NCBI GenBank assembly: GCA_002839645.1
Contig: PGYL01000017.1
Location: 1 to 47,708, forward strand
Source: Methanomicrobiales archaeon HGW-Methanomicrobiales-2
GTDB taxonomy: Archaea > Halobacteriota > Methanomicrobia > Methanomicrobiales > Methanoculleaceae
Direction: 5' to 3'
DNA length: 47,708 bases
The notes beneath the pieces are model-generated. The model saw only the letters and a list, made by a program, of their open reading frames with translations, searched no databases and was not told the origin of the DNA. Each line of letters starts with the position of its first letter. Position 1 is the stretch's first letter. The position numbers and the translations under genes were made by a program. Of this stretch, positions 8,705-17,410 are shown one piece after another.

Positions 8705-9943
8705 ATGGTCGTCAGGGATATCATCTTTCAACTCTCCGTCCGGAACGTCAGGCTAAATCTCCTCCGGTCTCTCCTCGCTGCACTGGGCATCGTGATCGGT
8801 GTCATAGCCATCGCCTCGATCGGGATGATGGGGGCGAACATGACCCTTTCGGTCACGGCACAATTCACCGATATGGCGAACAAACTCACTGTCACCGGAT
8901 ATCCCGGCGAGGGAGGCAGCATGGAAGGGCCGGTGGGGGGAGGACCGGGCCCTCCTCCTCCAGGCACCGGCGGTTCTTCCACCGATGAGGTGCTGGTGAC
9001 AGAGAACCAGTTCAAAGATATCAAACGAATTGCTGGAAAATATGGGATTGTATATTTTGTCTACCAGGACTCCGATCCGATCGAGGTCGGGTCCGATACG
9101 GGGAGAGCAACGATTTATGGCCTCGACATCGACGTAATCCGGGAGATACTCGCCGTTAAAGAGGGGGAATACCCGGAGAGCCCGAACTCCGTTCTCGTCG
9201 GACCGCTCCTCGCCGAGCGGATGGGTCTCAGGATCGGGAGCCGGATAGACATTGGTGATCCCGCCGAAGGGTCGACGACGGTACGCGTTACCGGAATCCT
9301 TGAGGAACGGGGATTGTCAATGGACATCAACACGGACGTTGCGATCATCGGGAGCGAGAACCTTTTCGTCGACCTCTTCGGCGGTGAAGGTGAGTACGAT
9401 CAGGTCAACATTGCCGTGAACAACGTCGATGATGTCGCTACTGTTAAAACGAAGATTGAAGATGCGTTGAATAAGAAGAAGGATGAGGTTACGGTCCAGG
9501 ATAGCAGCAGGATGGTAGAGAGCATCACATCGACTGTCTCCTCGATGACGACGTTCGTGACGGCAATTGCAGGGATCTCGCTTCTCGTTGCGGCGGTCTC
9601 GATCTTCAACGTGATGATGATGTCGGTGACCGAGCGCGTTCGTGAGATCGGCATCATCCGGAGCATCGGGACGCAGAGGGGTGAGGTGCTGAGAATGTTC
9701 ATCTACGAGGCGGCTATTATCGGGACTGTCGGGGCTGCCATCGGCGCGGTGCTGAGTCTTATCATCGGTTATGTCGTCGTCGAGGGGATGGTCGGCACGT
9801 CGGACTATTTCTTCACCTATGGAAGCCTGATCCATGTCCCGGAGGCCATGCTCATCGGCGTCGCGGTTTGCATTATATCCGGGGTCTACCCGGCATGGAG
9901 GGCATCGAACCTCGACCCTATCGAGGCACTCAGGGCGGAGTGA
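8705..9943 (+). CDS. MacB/FtsX-family ABC permease
   Basis: A 412-aa membrane protein with an N-terminal transmembrane helix (RSLLAALGIVIGVIA), a large extracytoplasmic MacB-like periplasmic core domain with a Gly/Pro-rich insert, and three C-terminal helices with the FtsX signature (RVREIGIIRSIG) and the closing motif YPAWRASNLDPIEALR. The start ATG 8705 is preferred because the FtsX-type N-terminus begins there; an upstream in-frame start would add 27 implausible residues. Such permeases work with a LolD/MacB-type ATPase, but none is encoded next to it. The partner surface protein is encoded just upstream. Confidence 0.88.
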   Translation: MVVRDIIFQLSVRNVRLNLLRSLLAALGIVIGVIAIASIGMMGANMTLSVTAQFTDMANKLTVTGYPGEGGSMEGPVGGGPGPPPPGTGGSSTDEVLVTENQFKDIKRIAGKYGIVYFVYQDSDPIEVGSDTGRATIYGLDIDVIREILAVKEGEYPESPNSVLVGPLLAERMGLRIGSRIDIGDPAEGSTTVRVTGILEERGLSMDINTDVAIIGSENLFVDLFGGEGEYDQVNIAVNNVDDVATVKTKIEDALNKKKDEVTVQDSSRMVESITSTVSSMTTFVTAIAGISLLVAAVSIFNVMMMSVTERVREIGIIRSIGTQRGEVLRMFIYEAAIIGTVGAAIGAVLSLIIGYVVVEGMVGTSDYFFTYGSLIHVPEAMLIGVAVCIISGVYPAWRASNLDPIEALRAE

Positions 9944-10222
9944 ATGAGTAAGGAGGGATTTAACTCTCTCTTCTTCACAATGTTGCGGGTATTGAATGTG
10001 ATCTTGTGAACGGATGAGATTCGGCGTGTTCAGGTTGGGTGTGCAGCCTTTCTGTCACTCCTGGTCCCCCTTGCCAGCCGGGGTGAACACGTCGGTCGCC
10101 GGGATGGCAAAGCATCTGCCTGTCGGTACAATACGCTGGCTGCGGTTATGCGGTCGCCGGACTGTTCCGGCAGCTCTACCCGGCACCGCTTGCACACCTT
10201 CATCGAGAAGCTTCTTTCACCT

Positions 10223-10414
10223 CTAAGGGCCCTCGCCCCAGGGCGATCGACCCGAGACCAGGAACCTCTCCGGCCGGCGCCCTCCCCGACCGGCGTCCTG
10301 CTCCCCTGCTGCCGTCAGGCATTCGGCGCTGCAAAATGGGACATTTCCGGTCGTGGCTTGCCGCTCCGTCAAAATCTCTCGTCCGCAATGTTCGCAATAA
10401 ACAGATTCCGGCAT
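10223..10414 (-). CDS. Small zinc-ribbon-like protein
   Basis: A 63-aa protein with two cysteine pairs in the first half (C7-x2-C10 and C28-x3-C32, motifs CEHCG and CSAEC), a pattern typical of small zinc-binding ribbons. The second half is Gly/Arg-rich and probably disordered. No family name is assigned. It stands alone between the permease gene and non-coding DNA; the bases 9944-10222 beyond its stop hold no gene that I can support. Confidence 0.5.
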   Translation of the reverse strand: MPESVYCEHCGREILTERQATTGNVPFCSAECLTAAGEQDAGRGGRRPERFLVSGRSPWGEGP

Positions 10415-10732
10415 GGTACCTTCACCCGGAGATGGAGGAGGTACGCCGGATGATAAATTTTTCCACCGGCCCGATCGCCTTCATCGTTCTGGATCGTCTC
10501 GACGAACCCGGAGGCGACGCCTGGCGGGAGAAGTGTGGCTTTAACGTGAGGATGCAGGGGCGGCTTCACGCGGCTAAATTCAGCGTGAAGCCGCCCCGCA
10601 CTCCGGTCGGTCCAGCACCCGGTGCCTATCGGATCCGGCAGATCCCCGGCGGAGTCACCCCATCACCGGCACGAAACCAAACCTTCCTAACCCCGGGGGT
10701 CAAACGCCATGCATCGACGGGGATGATCTGGA
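10415..10732. other. Intergenic stretch containing a perfect hairpin
   Basis: No convincing gene. A forward frame from ATG 10450 has a good GGAGGAGGT upstream, but its product looks like random translation. The only clear feature is the inverted repeat at 10557-10597. Confidence 0.4.
10557..10597. repeat. Perfect 15-bp inverted repeat (hairpin)
   Basis: Arms 10557-10571 (GGGGCGGCTTCACGC) and 10583-10597 are perfectly complementary, with an 11-base AT-richer loop. There is no T run after either arm, so it is not a standard archaeal terminator. It could be an RNA stem, an IS terminal-repeat relic or a protein-binding site. Confidence 0.85.
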
Positions 10733-10879
10733 GTGCCGAAGCTGGTACTGATCGATACGGCGACCGGGAGACGGGTCCGGCACCGGATCCGGAGCATAAG
10801 GCAGGCGTTGAAGCAGCAGGAGTGGTACGAGACGGTGCTCGGGCGGCGTGTGCGGATCGAGAAGGTGTTTGAGCGGTAA
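10733..10879 (+). CDS. Possible 48-aa basic small protein
   Basis: A GTG-initiated frame of 48 codons ending in TAA. The product begins PKLVLIDTATGRRVRH and ends RRVRIEKVFER; it is rich in Arg and Lys with a regular hydrophobic pattern, unlike the random-looking frames around it. GGGGA lies about 10 bases before the GTG. It may be a genuine small DNA-binding-like protein or the tail of a decayed gene. No family is recognised. Confidence 0.35.
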   Translation: MPKLVLIDTATGRRVRHRIRSIRQALKQQEWYETVLGRRVRIEKVFER

Positions 10880-11266
10880 CGCTGCTCCGGGCGGGGTTCC
10901 TGGATCAGGATGGTGGGGTTCTGGTCACACTTACCATCGGGAATGTGCGCCGAAAATCCTGTGTGGGAAGGGGTGCAAGCAGCACCTGCTGGTAAGAGGA
11001 ACCCGGCTCCTCATTTATCGGGCCGTGCTGATGATAAGTAACAGATCCTGCAAAGCAGTCGGCACAGTAAACAGGCACTTCTCTGTCCAATATCTATGTG
11101 ATGAAAAGCAGCATGGTTCAAGATTGCAGACCCCAGGTTATTGCCGTGGCCTGTGCATAATTTTATATTCAATTATACATTGTATATACATAGTGAGTAA
11201 GTCCTTCCCGAAACGAATGAGGCTACCATGAGGTAGGTGGGACAAAGTAGGGAAGGGTTCACCCTT
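10880..11266. other. Intergenic stretch
   Basis: No gene supported. Contains an AT-rich patch at about 11158-11195 with several TATA-like words and a small inverted repeat (AAGGGT..ACCCTT) around 11254-11268, near the end of the DUF3800 gene. Confidence 0.4.
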
Positions 11267-11914
11267 TCACTTCTGGCGCCCTTGGAAAAAGTCGAGGGCA
11301 ATCGCGATTCTGGGTTCAATAATCCTGTAGTAAGTCTCATCGTTTTCCCGATACATCTGATGGACTGCGCCTGCCACGAAGTCTGCAGCCTGTATACATG
11401 GTTCCGTTCGAGAGTCAAGATGCTCTATGGCGAGCTGATCGAACGATGTTGCATTGGGGGCACCATTGTCGAACATGCGATACGTGAGATAGTCATCGAA
11501 ATGATCCCGCTCCAGGCTGTATGTCGATTTGTCGATGCAGACATAAATGTGTCCTTCGATCGCATACTGATGAGCAATTTTGGAGATGAGGGATCCTGTA
11601 AGATAATTGTAGATGATCTGCTGTTTATCCCTCAACCGGCTGTGCACCTGATTCTTACGGAGCACCGCATATGTGATGTCGAGATCGCAATCGGCGATGC
11701 ATTGTAAAATCAGGTCTTTTATTAGCCCTTTCGTGTTGTTGAACTTGAACTCGGGCAGATCCCTGAGAGATTTCTTGAGTTTTCTCTGCCGGATCTTCTT
11801 AAAGCACCGCCGAATCTTCTGATCGTCTCGGACTACAATGGCTGCAAGAACAAAATACTGAGATGCCCGTGGTCCAAATCCGAGATCGCCGGATTCATCG
11901 ACGTATACTCTCAC
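11267..11914 (-). CDS. DUF3800 domain protein
   Basis: A 215-aa protein with the DUF3800 landmarks: N-terminal YVDESGD, a conserved acidic CIDKS strand in the middle, and a C-terminal IQAADFVAGAVHQ helix. The acidic residues recall an RNase H-like fold, and this family is often found with mobile or defence genes; its biochemical role is not established. The start is GTG at 11912-11914, giving MRVYVDESG. The gene stands alone and runs in the same direction as the CorA fusion gene 85 bases upstream of it. Confidence 0.8.
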   Translation of the reverse strand: MRVYVDESGDLGFGPRASQYFVLAAIVVRDDQKIRRCFKKIRQRKLKKSLRDLPEFKFNNTKGLIKDLILQCIADCDLDITYAVLRKNQVHSRLRDKQQIIYNYLTGSLISKIAHQYAIEGHIYVCIDKSTYSLERDHFDDYLTYRMFDNGAPNATSFDQLAIEHLDSRTEPCIQAADFVAGAVHQMYRENDETYYRIIEPRIAIALDFFQGRQK

Positions 11915-11998
11915 GCAATACGTAATGGGTCGTTATGGTCATAAACAATGCGAAAAAGGAAGTGGGGTGGATATTATGGACAGTGGTGCTGGCAGTGC

Positions 11999-13480
11999 TC
12001 ACCTGAGCCATCCCAGCCTGTAGAAGACCCACCCGACCACAAGCATCGAGATGATGGTCCAGACGGTCACCTCCCAGAGGTAGAGGCTGAACGGGGTGCC
12101 GAGGATGTTCATCCCGAGCACCTGCCCGATCAGGGTCGGGATGAGGACCAGGGCCGAGAGGACGGCGATTACCCGCATCGCCCGGTTCATCTCGTAGGAG
12201 ACGCTGTTGATGTGGACGTCGATTAAGGAGAGAAGACCCTCCCGGATGTTCCCGGCGGTCTCGTGCAGGTAGTCCGTCTCGTTTGAGAGTGCATCGAAGA
12301 CGCTCTTCTGCCCGGCCCATGATCCTGCGGCGGGAATATCCTTCGCGATGATCGTCGCCACCTCTTTCTGGTGGAAGAGGCTTGAGGCCAGAACGCTGCT
12401 CACCCTCTTGAACTGGAAGACGGTGTCGAGGAAGTTCTTCGGCATCTCCTTGTTGGGAATACTCTCAAGCCGCATCAGTTCCGCCTCCATCTCCGAGAGG
12501 ATCCGGGCGTAATCCTCGTTGATCCGGTCGAGGGACTCGTAGAGAACCCGGGCGTACAGGGGCGCCCCGGTCAGGGTGCTCTCGTCGAGACCTGCCCGGA
12601 TCTGCCCGAAGAAGCGGTCTTCTGCCTTCGAGACGGTGACGATCGTCTTGCCCCGGTTCACGATGATCAGCCCGATGCTCGTCATGACCGGGATCCGCAC
12701 CCCGTTCTTTACCCGGACTGTCCGCTCCGGCTCCTGCACGAAGACGAGCCGGGTGGCGTCGGCAACCGTTATCCCGGGGTGCGATGGTTTCATCAGCCGG
12801 CTCTCGAAGAAGACATCGGGAATCCCGAGCATATCGGAGAGCACCGGGAAATCCAGCCTTGAAACGCCGGAGAGATCGAACCAGGCCTCAACCGAGGGAT
12901 CTGCAAGGTGTTCTTTCACCTCGGCAGGGGTGTATTCCCTGTAGTCGCCTCCGGCATCTCCCACCACGCCCTGGATCCGCATCGTTGAGAACGCCGGTGT
13001 TGCAGGCCCGACATCGGCAATCTCCGGCTCGATCCGGCGTTCCACGGACCTTCCGCCGGCCGCCGCCACCCGGACCACCCGGAGGAGCCGGAGCGTGGGG
13101 GAGGACCTCGCGAGCGTCGAACTGACACCCGGGACCACCTCGAGGACCGGGAGCGTGATGATGACAAGATCGAGAAGATGCCAGCGGTCCAGGAAATGGC
13201 TCACCGGATTCTCTGCAAGGCCCAGTTTGAGGATGTATTCGAGGACGAAGATGGCGATGATCGTGGTATCGACGATATTGAGAAATTCGACTGCCGATTG
13301 CGGCAGAGAAGGGATCAGGAGGGGTATGATGACGATCGGGGCCATAATCAGGCCGAGGAAGATCATCAGGCTGTCCGGGAGGATCCGGTAGACAAGACCC
13401 CTGAGGGCTGCCTTCCTCTCCGGCCGGGTCTCTCCGGTGACGGTATCCCCTTCTTCCCCTGAAGGCTGAATCCTCTGCAT
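11999..13480 (-). CDS. Voltage-sensor-like domain fused to a CorA-type transporter
   Basis: A 493-aa protein. Residues about 20-150 form four hydrophobic helices resembling the S1-S4 part of ion channels: an S2/S3-like acidic DRWHLLDLVII, then an S4-like helix with spaced arginines (TLRLLRVVRV). Residues about 160-490 match the CorA family: an alpha/beta cytoplasmic domain, a long helix, and two C-terminal helices with the hallmark GMN (VLGMNILG). CorA proteins move Mg2+, Co2+ or other divalent ions. ATG 13480 was chosen over earlier in-frame codons because AGGA lies just upstream and the region before it is low-complexity. There is no pore helix between S4 and CorA, so the first domain probably senses voltage or anchors the protein (inference). 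Confidence 0.8.
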   Translation of the reverse strand: MQRIQPSGEEGDTVTGETRPERKAALRGLVYRILPDSLMIFLGLIMAPIVIIPLLIPSLPQSAVEFLNIVDTTIIAIFVLEYILKLGLAENPVSHFLDRWHLLDLVIITLPVLEVVPGVSSTLARSSPTLRLLRVVRVAAAGGRSVERRIEPEIADVGPATPAFSTMRIQGVVGDAGGDYREYTPAEVKEHLADPSVEAWFDLSGVSRLDFPVLSDMLGIPDVFFESRLMKPSHPGITVADATRLVFVQEPERTVRVKNGVRIPVMTSIGLIIVNRGKTIVTVSKAEDRFFGQIRAGLDESTLTGAPLYARVLYESLDRINEDYARILSEMEAELMRLESIPNKEMPKNFLDTVFQFKRVSSVLASSLFHQKEVATIIAKDIPAAGSWAGQKSVFDALSNETDYLHETAGNIREGLLSLIDVHINSVSYEMNRAMRVIAVLSALVLIPTLIGQVLGMNILGTPFSLYLWEVTVWTIISMLVVGWVFYRLGWLR

Positions 13481-13564
13481 ACGATCCTGTCCGCCTGAAT
13501 TACCCGGTGAGTGGCCGCAGCCCGGATGTCCCGACACCGGGCGAGGTGAAGGAGGGTCGTCTTG

Positions 13565-13575
13565 CCTATATAATC
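13565..13575 (-). promoter_or_regulatory. TATA box for the CorA-fusion gene
   Basis: Read on the minus strand this is GATTATATAGG, a good archaeal TATA box, about 85-95 bases upstream of the start at 13480. It implies a leader of about 60 bases. Confidence 0.4.
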
Positions 13576-13814
13576 TGCCTCGACGTTGATGGAGACCGGC
13601 GCAGTCGTCACGGGTGCCCGGGGAAGGCAGCGCCACCGGTTGCCTGCCCGGCGTGTCGCCGCCCCCAGGCGGAATGACCTCTCCCATGCGGTTTCGGATA
13701 CCCCGGCCACACATCCGGCGGAGGAGCAGCCTTATATGCAACAGAACGCCGGATATTCAGACTTGTTAGCAAAATGAGAAACATTCATATTACTAAATTG
13801 ACAACAGGAAACCC

Positions 13815-14330
13815 ATGATGGGATTTTCGGCAAACCGCCTCTTCTGCCTCGTCATACTCCTCATGGTCGTCCCGGTCGCCGCGTCCGGGGCCCCGGTAAT
13901 CCGGAGCCTCTCGACCGCTGAGCCCGGGGCGGGTGAGGTCTTTGATGTCTCGCTCTCGATCGAGGGCGTCGCCCTCGGCGGGGTGGTCGAGACCCTGCCG
14001 GCCGGCTACGCCTTCGCGGGAACCGACCATCCAGACGACCGGGTCCTCGTCAGGGGGCAGCAGGTCGCGTTTGCCGTGATGAACGATACCCGCATAACCT
14101 ACTCGGTCAGGGCCCCCGCTGCCGGGAGCGGGGATATCACCGGGCAGTGGGAGGACTTCCTCGGTGAGTCGGACGGGCAGGTAGGCGCGGCGCACGTCGC
14201 GGTGGACGGCATCGAGACGGCGACGGAGAGCCGCGGGGATAATCCTCCCGCACAGGAGGCCGCCTCACCGTTCGCGGCCCTGGCGGCGGTTGCCGCCCTC
14301 TTCTTTGCCGGCCGGGGTGGTCGGCGATGA
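13815..14330 (+). CDS. Secreted, C-terminally anchored small surface protein
   Basis: A 171-aa protein with an N-terminal signal peptide (LFCLVILLMVVPVAASG), a single beta-rich extracellular domain of about 100 residues, an acidic/Ser linker, and a C-terminal hydrophobic helix followed by an Arg cluster, suggesting a surface protein held by its last helix. It overlaps the binding-protein gene by ATGA (14327-14330) and so belongs to the uptake operon; it may present or hold the substrate outside the cell (inference). An AT-rich TATA-like patch at about 13785-13795 puts the transcript start close to the ATG. Confidence 0.6.
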   Translation: MMGFSANRLFCLVILLMVVPVAASGAPVIRSLSTAEPGAGEVFDVSLSIEGVALGGVVETLPAGYAFAGTDHPDDRVLVRGQQVAFAVMNDTRITYSVRAPAAGSGDITGQWEDFLGESDGQVGAAHVAVDGIETATESRGDNPPAQEAASPFAALAAVAALFFAGRGGRR

Positions 14331-15547
14331 ACCCACGTCACCTCCTCGCCCTCCTGCTCCTCCTGCTCCTCGCCGTCCCGGCATCGGCCTCACCGGGTGA
14401 CGGCATTCCCGGGGACGCCGACGGCGACGGAGTCCTCACCCGTGCCGAGTACGCGTCTGCGGCCCTCACCTACCTGGATGCCGCCTACATGGGCGGCGCC
14501 GGGGAACTCGACCGGGACGACATCCGCGACGCCGCCTGGGTCTCCGCCCGCTGGGACGGGAAACCCCGTGAGATCACCGACTCCACGGGGAGAACGGTGA
14601 CACTCTACCGCCCCCTCCGTCGGGTGGTGACCTTCAGCGGCGAGTCCCTGGAGACCCTGCGGTCGCTCGGGTTCGATATGGAGAAGATCGTCGCCGTCGA
14701 TAAGTACACCGCCGAGAAGAGCACCTTCTTCCCCGAGTGCCGGGAGAAGGCGAACGTCGGGTCGATCTGGTCTCCCGACATGGAGAAGGTCCTCATCCTC
14801 AGGCCGGACACGGTCATCCTCTACGCAACGATCAGCACCGCGGCCTGCGACGATATCCAGCGACGGCTGGAGGCGAGCAGCCCCGGCATCCGGGTATTGC
14901 GGTTCGACTGCTTCAAGCCCGCCACCTACACGGGCGAGATCCGCACGATCGCCTCGATCGTCGACGAACCCGAGCGGGGGGAGGAGTTTGCCTCCTTTTA
15001 CGGCTCGACGATGGACCGGATCCGGGAAGGCACGGCGGGGATCCCGGACGATGAGAAGACCCGGGTCTACTTCGAGTACTGGTTTGATTACACGACCGTT
15101 GCCGCCAGTGCGGGCTACAACGAGAAGACCGAACTCGCCGGCGGGAAGAACCCCTTCGCCACCGGGACGACCGAGTACCCCGTCGTCGATCCCGAGGCGA
15201 TCATCGTCGCGGACCCACAGGTCGTCGTCAAACTGGCCGGGCAGGGCCTGGCCGTCGGTGGCTACGGGGGACACGATCCCGAAGCGCTCGATGCGATCCG
15301 GTCGGCGCTGCTCGACCGGCCCGGATGGTCGAGGATCTCCGCGGTGAAGGACGGCCGCGTCCACGTCATCCACTCCGACATCCTCGGCGGCGCCCAGCAC
15401 TTCATCGGGACGGCCTACCTCGCGAAGTGGTTCTACCCGGACCGGTTCGCCGACCTCGACCCGCACGCCATCCACCAGCGCTACCTCACCGGGTTCCAGG
15501 GGATCGACTTCGACCTCGCGTCTCAAGGGACGTTCGTCTACCCCTGA
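14327..15547 (+). CDS. ABC substrate-binding protein (BtuF/FhuD-type) with EF-hand loop
   Basis: A 406-aa exported binding protein. A signal peptide (LLALLLLLLLAVPASAS) is followed by a calcium-binding EF-hand/dockerin-like loop, DADGDGVLTRAEY (about residues 30-42), then a TroA-superfamily periplasmic binding domain beginning ITDSTGRTVTLYRPLRRVV, a typical start for iron-chelate and cobalamin binding proteins. The long linking helix follows DEPERGEEFASFY. It delivers an iron chelate, haem or corrinoid to the permease encoded next. Its start overlaps the preceding stop by four bases. Confidence 0.85.
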   Translation: MNPRHLLALLLLLLLAVPASASPGDGIPGDADGDGVLTRAEYASAALTYLDAAYMGGAGELDRDDIRDAAWVSARWDGKPREITDSTGRTVTLYRPLRRVVTFSGESLETLRSLGFDMEKIVAVDKYTAEKSTFFPECREKANVGSIWSPDMEKVLILRPDTVILYATISTAACDDIQRRLEASSPGIRVLRFDCFKPATYTGEIRTIASIVDEPERGEEFASFYGSTMDRIREGTAGIPDDEKTRVYFEYWFDYTTVAASAGYNEKTELAGGKNPFATGTTEYPVVDPEAIIVADPQVVVKLAGQGLAVGGYGGHDPEALDAIRSALLDRPGWSRISAVKDGRVHVIHSDILGGAQHFIGTAYLAKWFYPDRFADLDPHAIHQRYLTGFQGIDFDLASQGTFVYP

Positions 15548-15558
15548 CCGGTGCCGCC

Positions 15559-16611
15559 ATGGAACAGAACGTCATCATCCAGGAAGGGTATACCCGGCTG
15601 AAGAAGACCCGTGCCCTCTTCATCGTCGGCCTTCTTTCTGCCCTCGTCATCCTGATCGGCATCGCGGTCACGCTCGGGTCGGCCGGCCTTACCGTGGGCG
15701 AGTCCTACCTTGCGATCCTGGCCGGCCTCTTCCCCGGGATATTCAGCGCCCCTGACCTCGCGACGACCATCGTCTGGGACTTCCGGCTCCACCGGGTGCT
15801 CTTTGCAGTCTCGTCCGGGTTCGGGCTCGCGGTGGCGGGCTGTGTCATGCAGGGGATCCTCCGAAACCCGCTTGCAAGCCCCTTCACCCTCGGGATAGCC
15901 TCGGCGGCCGCCACCGGCGCCTCGATCGCCATCGTCCTCGGCGCCGGGGTCGTCGGCGGGGAGTACCTCGTCATCGGCAACGCCTTCCTCTTCTCCCTGC
16001 TTGCGGCGCTTGCCATCTACGGGATGGCCCGCTACCGGGGGATCGGCTCTGAGACGATGGTCCTTGCCGGCATCGCCCTTATGTACCTCTTCTCGGCGGT
16101 GACGTCGCTTTTGCAGTACGTCGGCAGCGCCGAACAGCTCCAGGCGGTGGTCTTCTGGATGTTCGGCTCGGTGGACAAATCTTCCTGGCCGAAACTCGCG
16201 ATCGTCGCCCTCGTCCTCGCCTGCACCATCCCCTACCTCATCTACCGCGCCTGGGACTTAAACGCCCTCGCGGAAGGAGACGAGGTGGCGGCCAGCCTCG
16301 GGGTGCCCGTCGAACGGTCGATGGCGGTCCACATGATGATCGCCTCCCTGATCACCGCCGTCATCATCTGTTTCACCGGGACGATCGGGTTCATCGGGCT
16401 CGTGGCCCCCCACATCACCCGCATGGTCATCGGCGGGGATTTTCCGACACTCCTTCCCCCCCCCCGCCCCGGGGGGGGTCTCCTCCCCCCTTCGGCCGAC
16501 AGCATAGCGCGGAGCGTCCTTGCGCCGCAGGTCCTCCCCGTCGGGATCGTGACCGCATTCCTCGGGGTGCCGTTCTTCATCTACCTCTTCCTGCACCGGA
16601 GGGGTGCCTGA
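15559..16611 (+). CDS. FecCD/BtuC-type ABC permease
   Basis: A 350-aa membrane protein of the FecCD family with about ten transmembrane helices and hallmarks such as GCVMQGILRNPLASP and GFIGLVAPHITR. ATG 15559, 11 bases after the binding-protein stop, is preferred; earlier in-frame codons lie inside the upstream gene. It imports metal chelate or corrinoid with the adjacent ATPase. Oddity: codons at about 16453-16490 fall in runs of C and G (C10, C4, G8, C6) and encode PPPRPGGGLLPP where the family usually has a hydrophobic/Ala-rich helix. The frame is kept, but this patch looks like sequencing or assembly error. Confidence 0.88.
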   Translation: MEQNVIIQEGYTRLKKTRALFIVGLLSALVILIGIAVTLGSAGLTVGESYLAILAGLFPGIFSAPDLATTIVWDFRLHRVLFAVSSGFGLAVAGCVMQGILRNPLASPFTLGIASAAATGASIAIVLGAGVVGGEYLVIGNAFLFSLLAALAIYGMARYRGIGSETMVLAGIALMYLFSAVTSLLQYVGSAEQLQAVVFWMFGSVDKSSWPKLAIVALVLACTIPYLIYRAWDLNALAEGDEVAASLGVPVERSMAVHMMIASLITAVIICFTGTIGFIGLVAPHITRMVIGGDFPTLLPPPRPGGGLLPPSADSIARSVLAPQVLPVGIVTAFLGVPFFIYLFLHRRGA

Positions 16612-17399
16612 TGGTCCGGCTCTCGGTCGAAGACCTCTCGTTTGCCTACCGGAACCACGAGGTGCTCCGCGGGGTCACCTTCCCGGTGCATGCCGGCGAG
16701 ATCCTCGGGCTCGTCGGGCCGAACGGGTGCGGAAAGACGACGCTCATCCGGTGCGTCGACGGCATGCTCTCCCCAAACGGGGGAAAGGTGATGCTTGAAG
16801 GGAGGGAACTCGGGACGATGCACCGCCGCGAGGTTGCGCGGGCGATGGCCTACGTGCCGCAATCGGCCGGGAACCATACCTCGTCGACAGTCTTTGAGAC
16901 GGTCCTGATGGGGAGGCGGCCCTACCTGAACTGGACGGTGAATCCCGACGACGAAGAGAAGGTGGTTGCGGCGCTCGACCTCCTCGATCTCGGGGATCTC
17001 GCGCTCCGGAAGGTCGGCGAACTCTCCGGCGGGGAGCGCCAGCGGGTGATGATCGCCCGGGCGCTCGTGCAGGAGACGGGGGTGGTCCTCCTCGACGAAC
17101 CGACGAGCAACCTGGACGTCTGCCACCAGATGGGAGTCATGGAAGTCCTCAGCAGCCTTGCCGAGGAGAAGGGGCTCGCGGTCGTCATCGCCCTCCACGA
17201 CCTGAATCTCGCCGCCACCTACTGCCACCGCCTCATGGTGCTCTCGGCCGGGTCGGTCTACGGCTACGGGACGCCGGAAGAGGTGCTCACCGAAGCAATG
17301 CTCAGGAACGTCTACGGTATCGAGGCGGTGGTGAAACGCGACCTCCCGGCACCCTACATGGTCCCGGTCAGGGCCGGGCGGCTGCGGGGAGGGGCGTAA
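16611..17399 (+). CDS. Iron-chelate/cobalamin ABC transporter ATPase
   Basis: A 262-aa ATPase of the FepC/BtuD group: Walker A GPNGCGKTT near residue 36, signature LSGGERQRV, Walker B VVLLDEPTSNLD, and H-loop ALHDLNLAA. ATG 16611 shares its A with the TGA of the permease gene (TGATG), showing translational coupling. It is the energising subunit for the permease and binding protein encoded upstream, and the last gene of that operon; a convergent DUF3303 gene ends 12 bases away. Confidence 0.93.
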   Translation: MVRLSVEDLSFAYRNHEVLRGVTFPVHAGEILGLVGPNGCGKTTLIRCVDGMLSPNGGKVMLEGRELGTMHRREVARAMAYVPQSAGNHTSSTVFETVLMGRRPYLNWTVNPDDEEKVVAALDLLDLGDLALRKVGELSGGERQRVMIARALVQETGVVLLDEPTSNLDVCHQMGVMEVLSSLAEEKGLAVVIALHDLNLAATYCHRLMVLSAGSVYGYGTPEEVLTEAMLRNVYGIEAVVKRDLPAPYMVPVRAGRLRGGA

Positions 17400-17410
17400 A
17401 GGCCCCCCCC

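Noticed and set aside
10336-10872. 178-codon forward frame
   Set aside because: Low-complexity translation crossing a perfect hairpin; only the small GTG frame at its end, in a different frame, looks protein-like.
11237-11707. 156-codon forward frame
   Set aside because: Antisense to the DUF3800 gene, whose YVDESGD and QAADFVAG motifs are convincing.
14390-15526. 378-codon open frame on the minus strand
   Set aside because: Lies wholly antisense to the binding protein, which has a signal peptide and family motifs.
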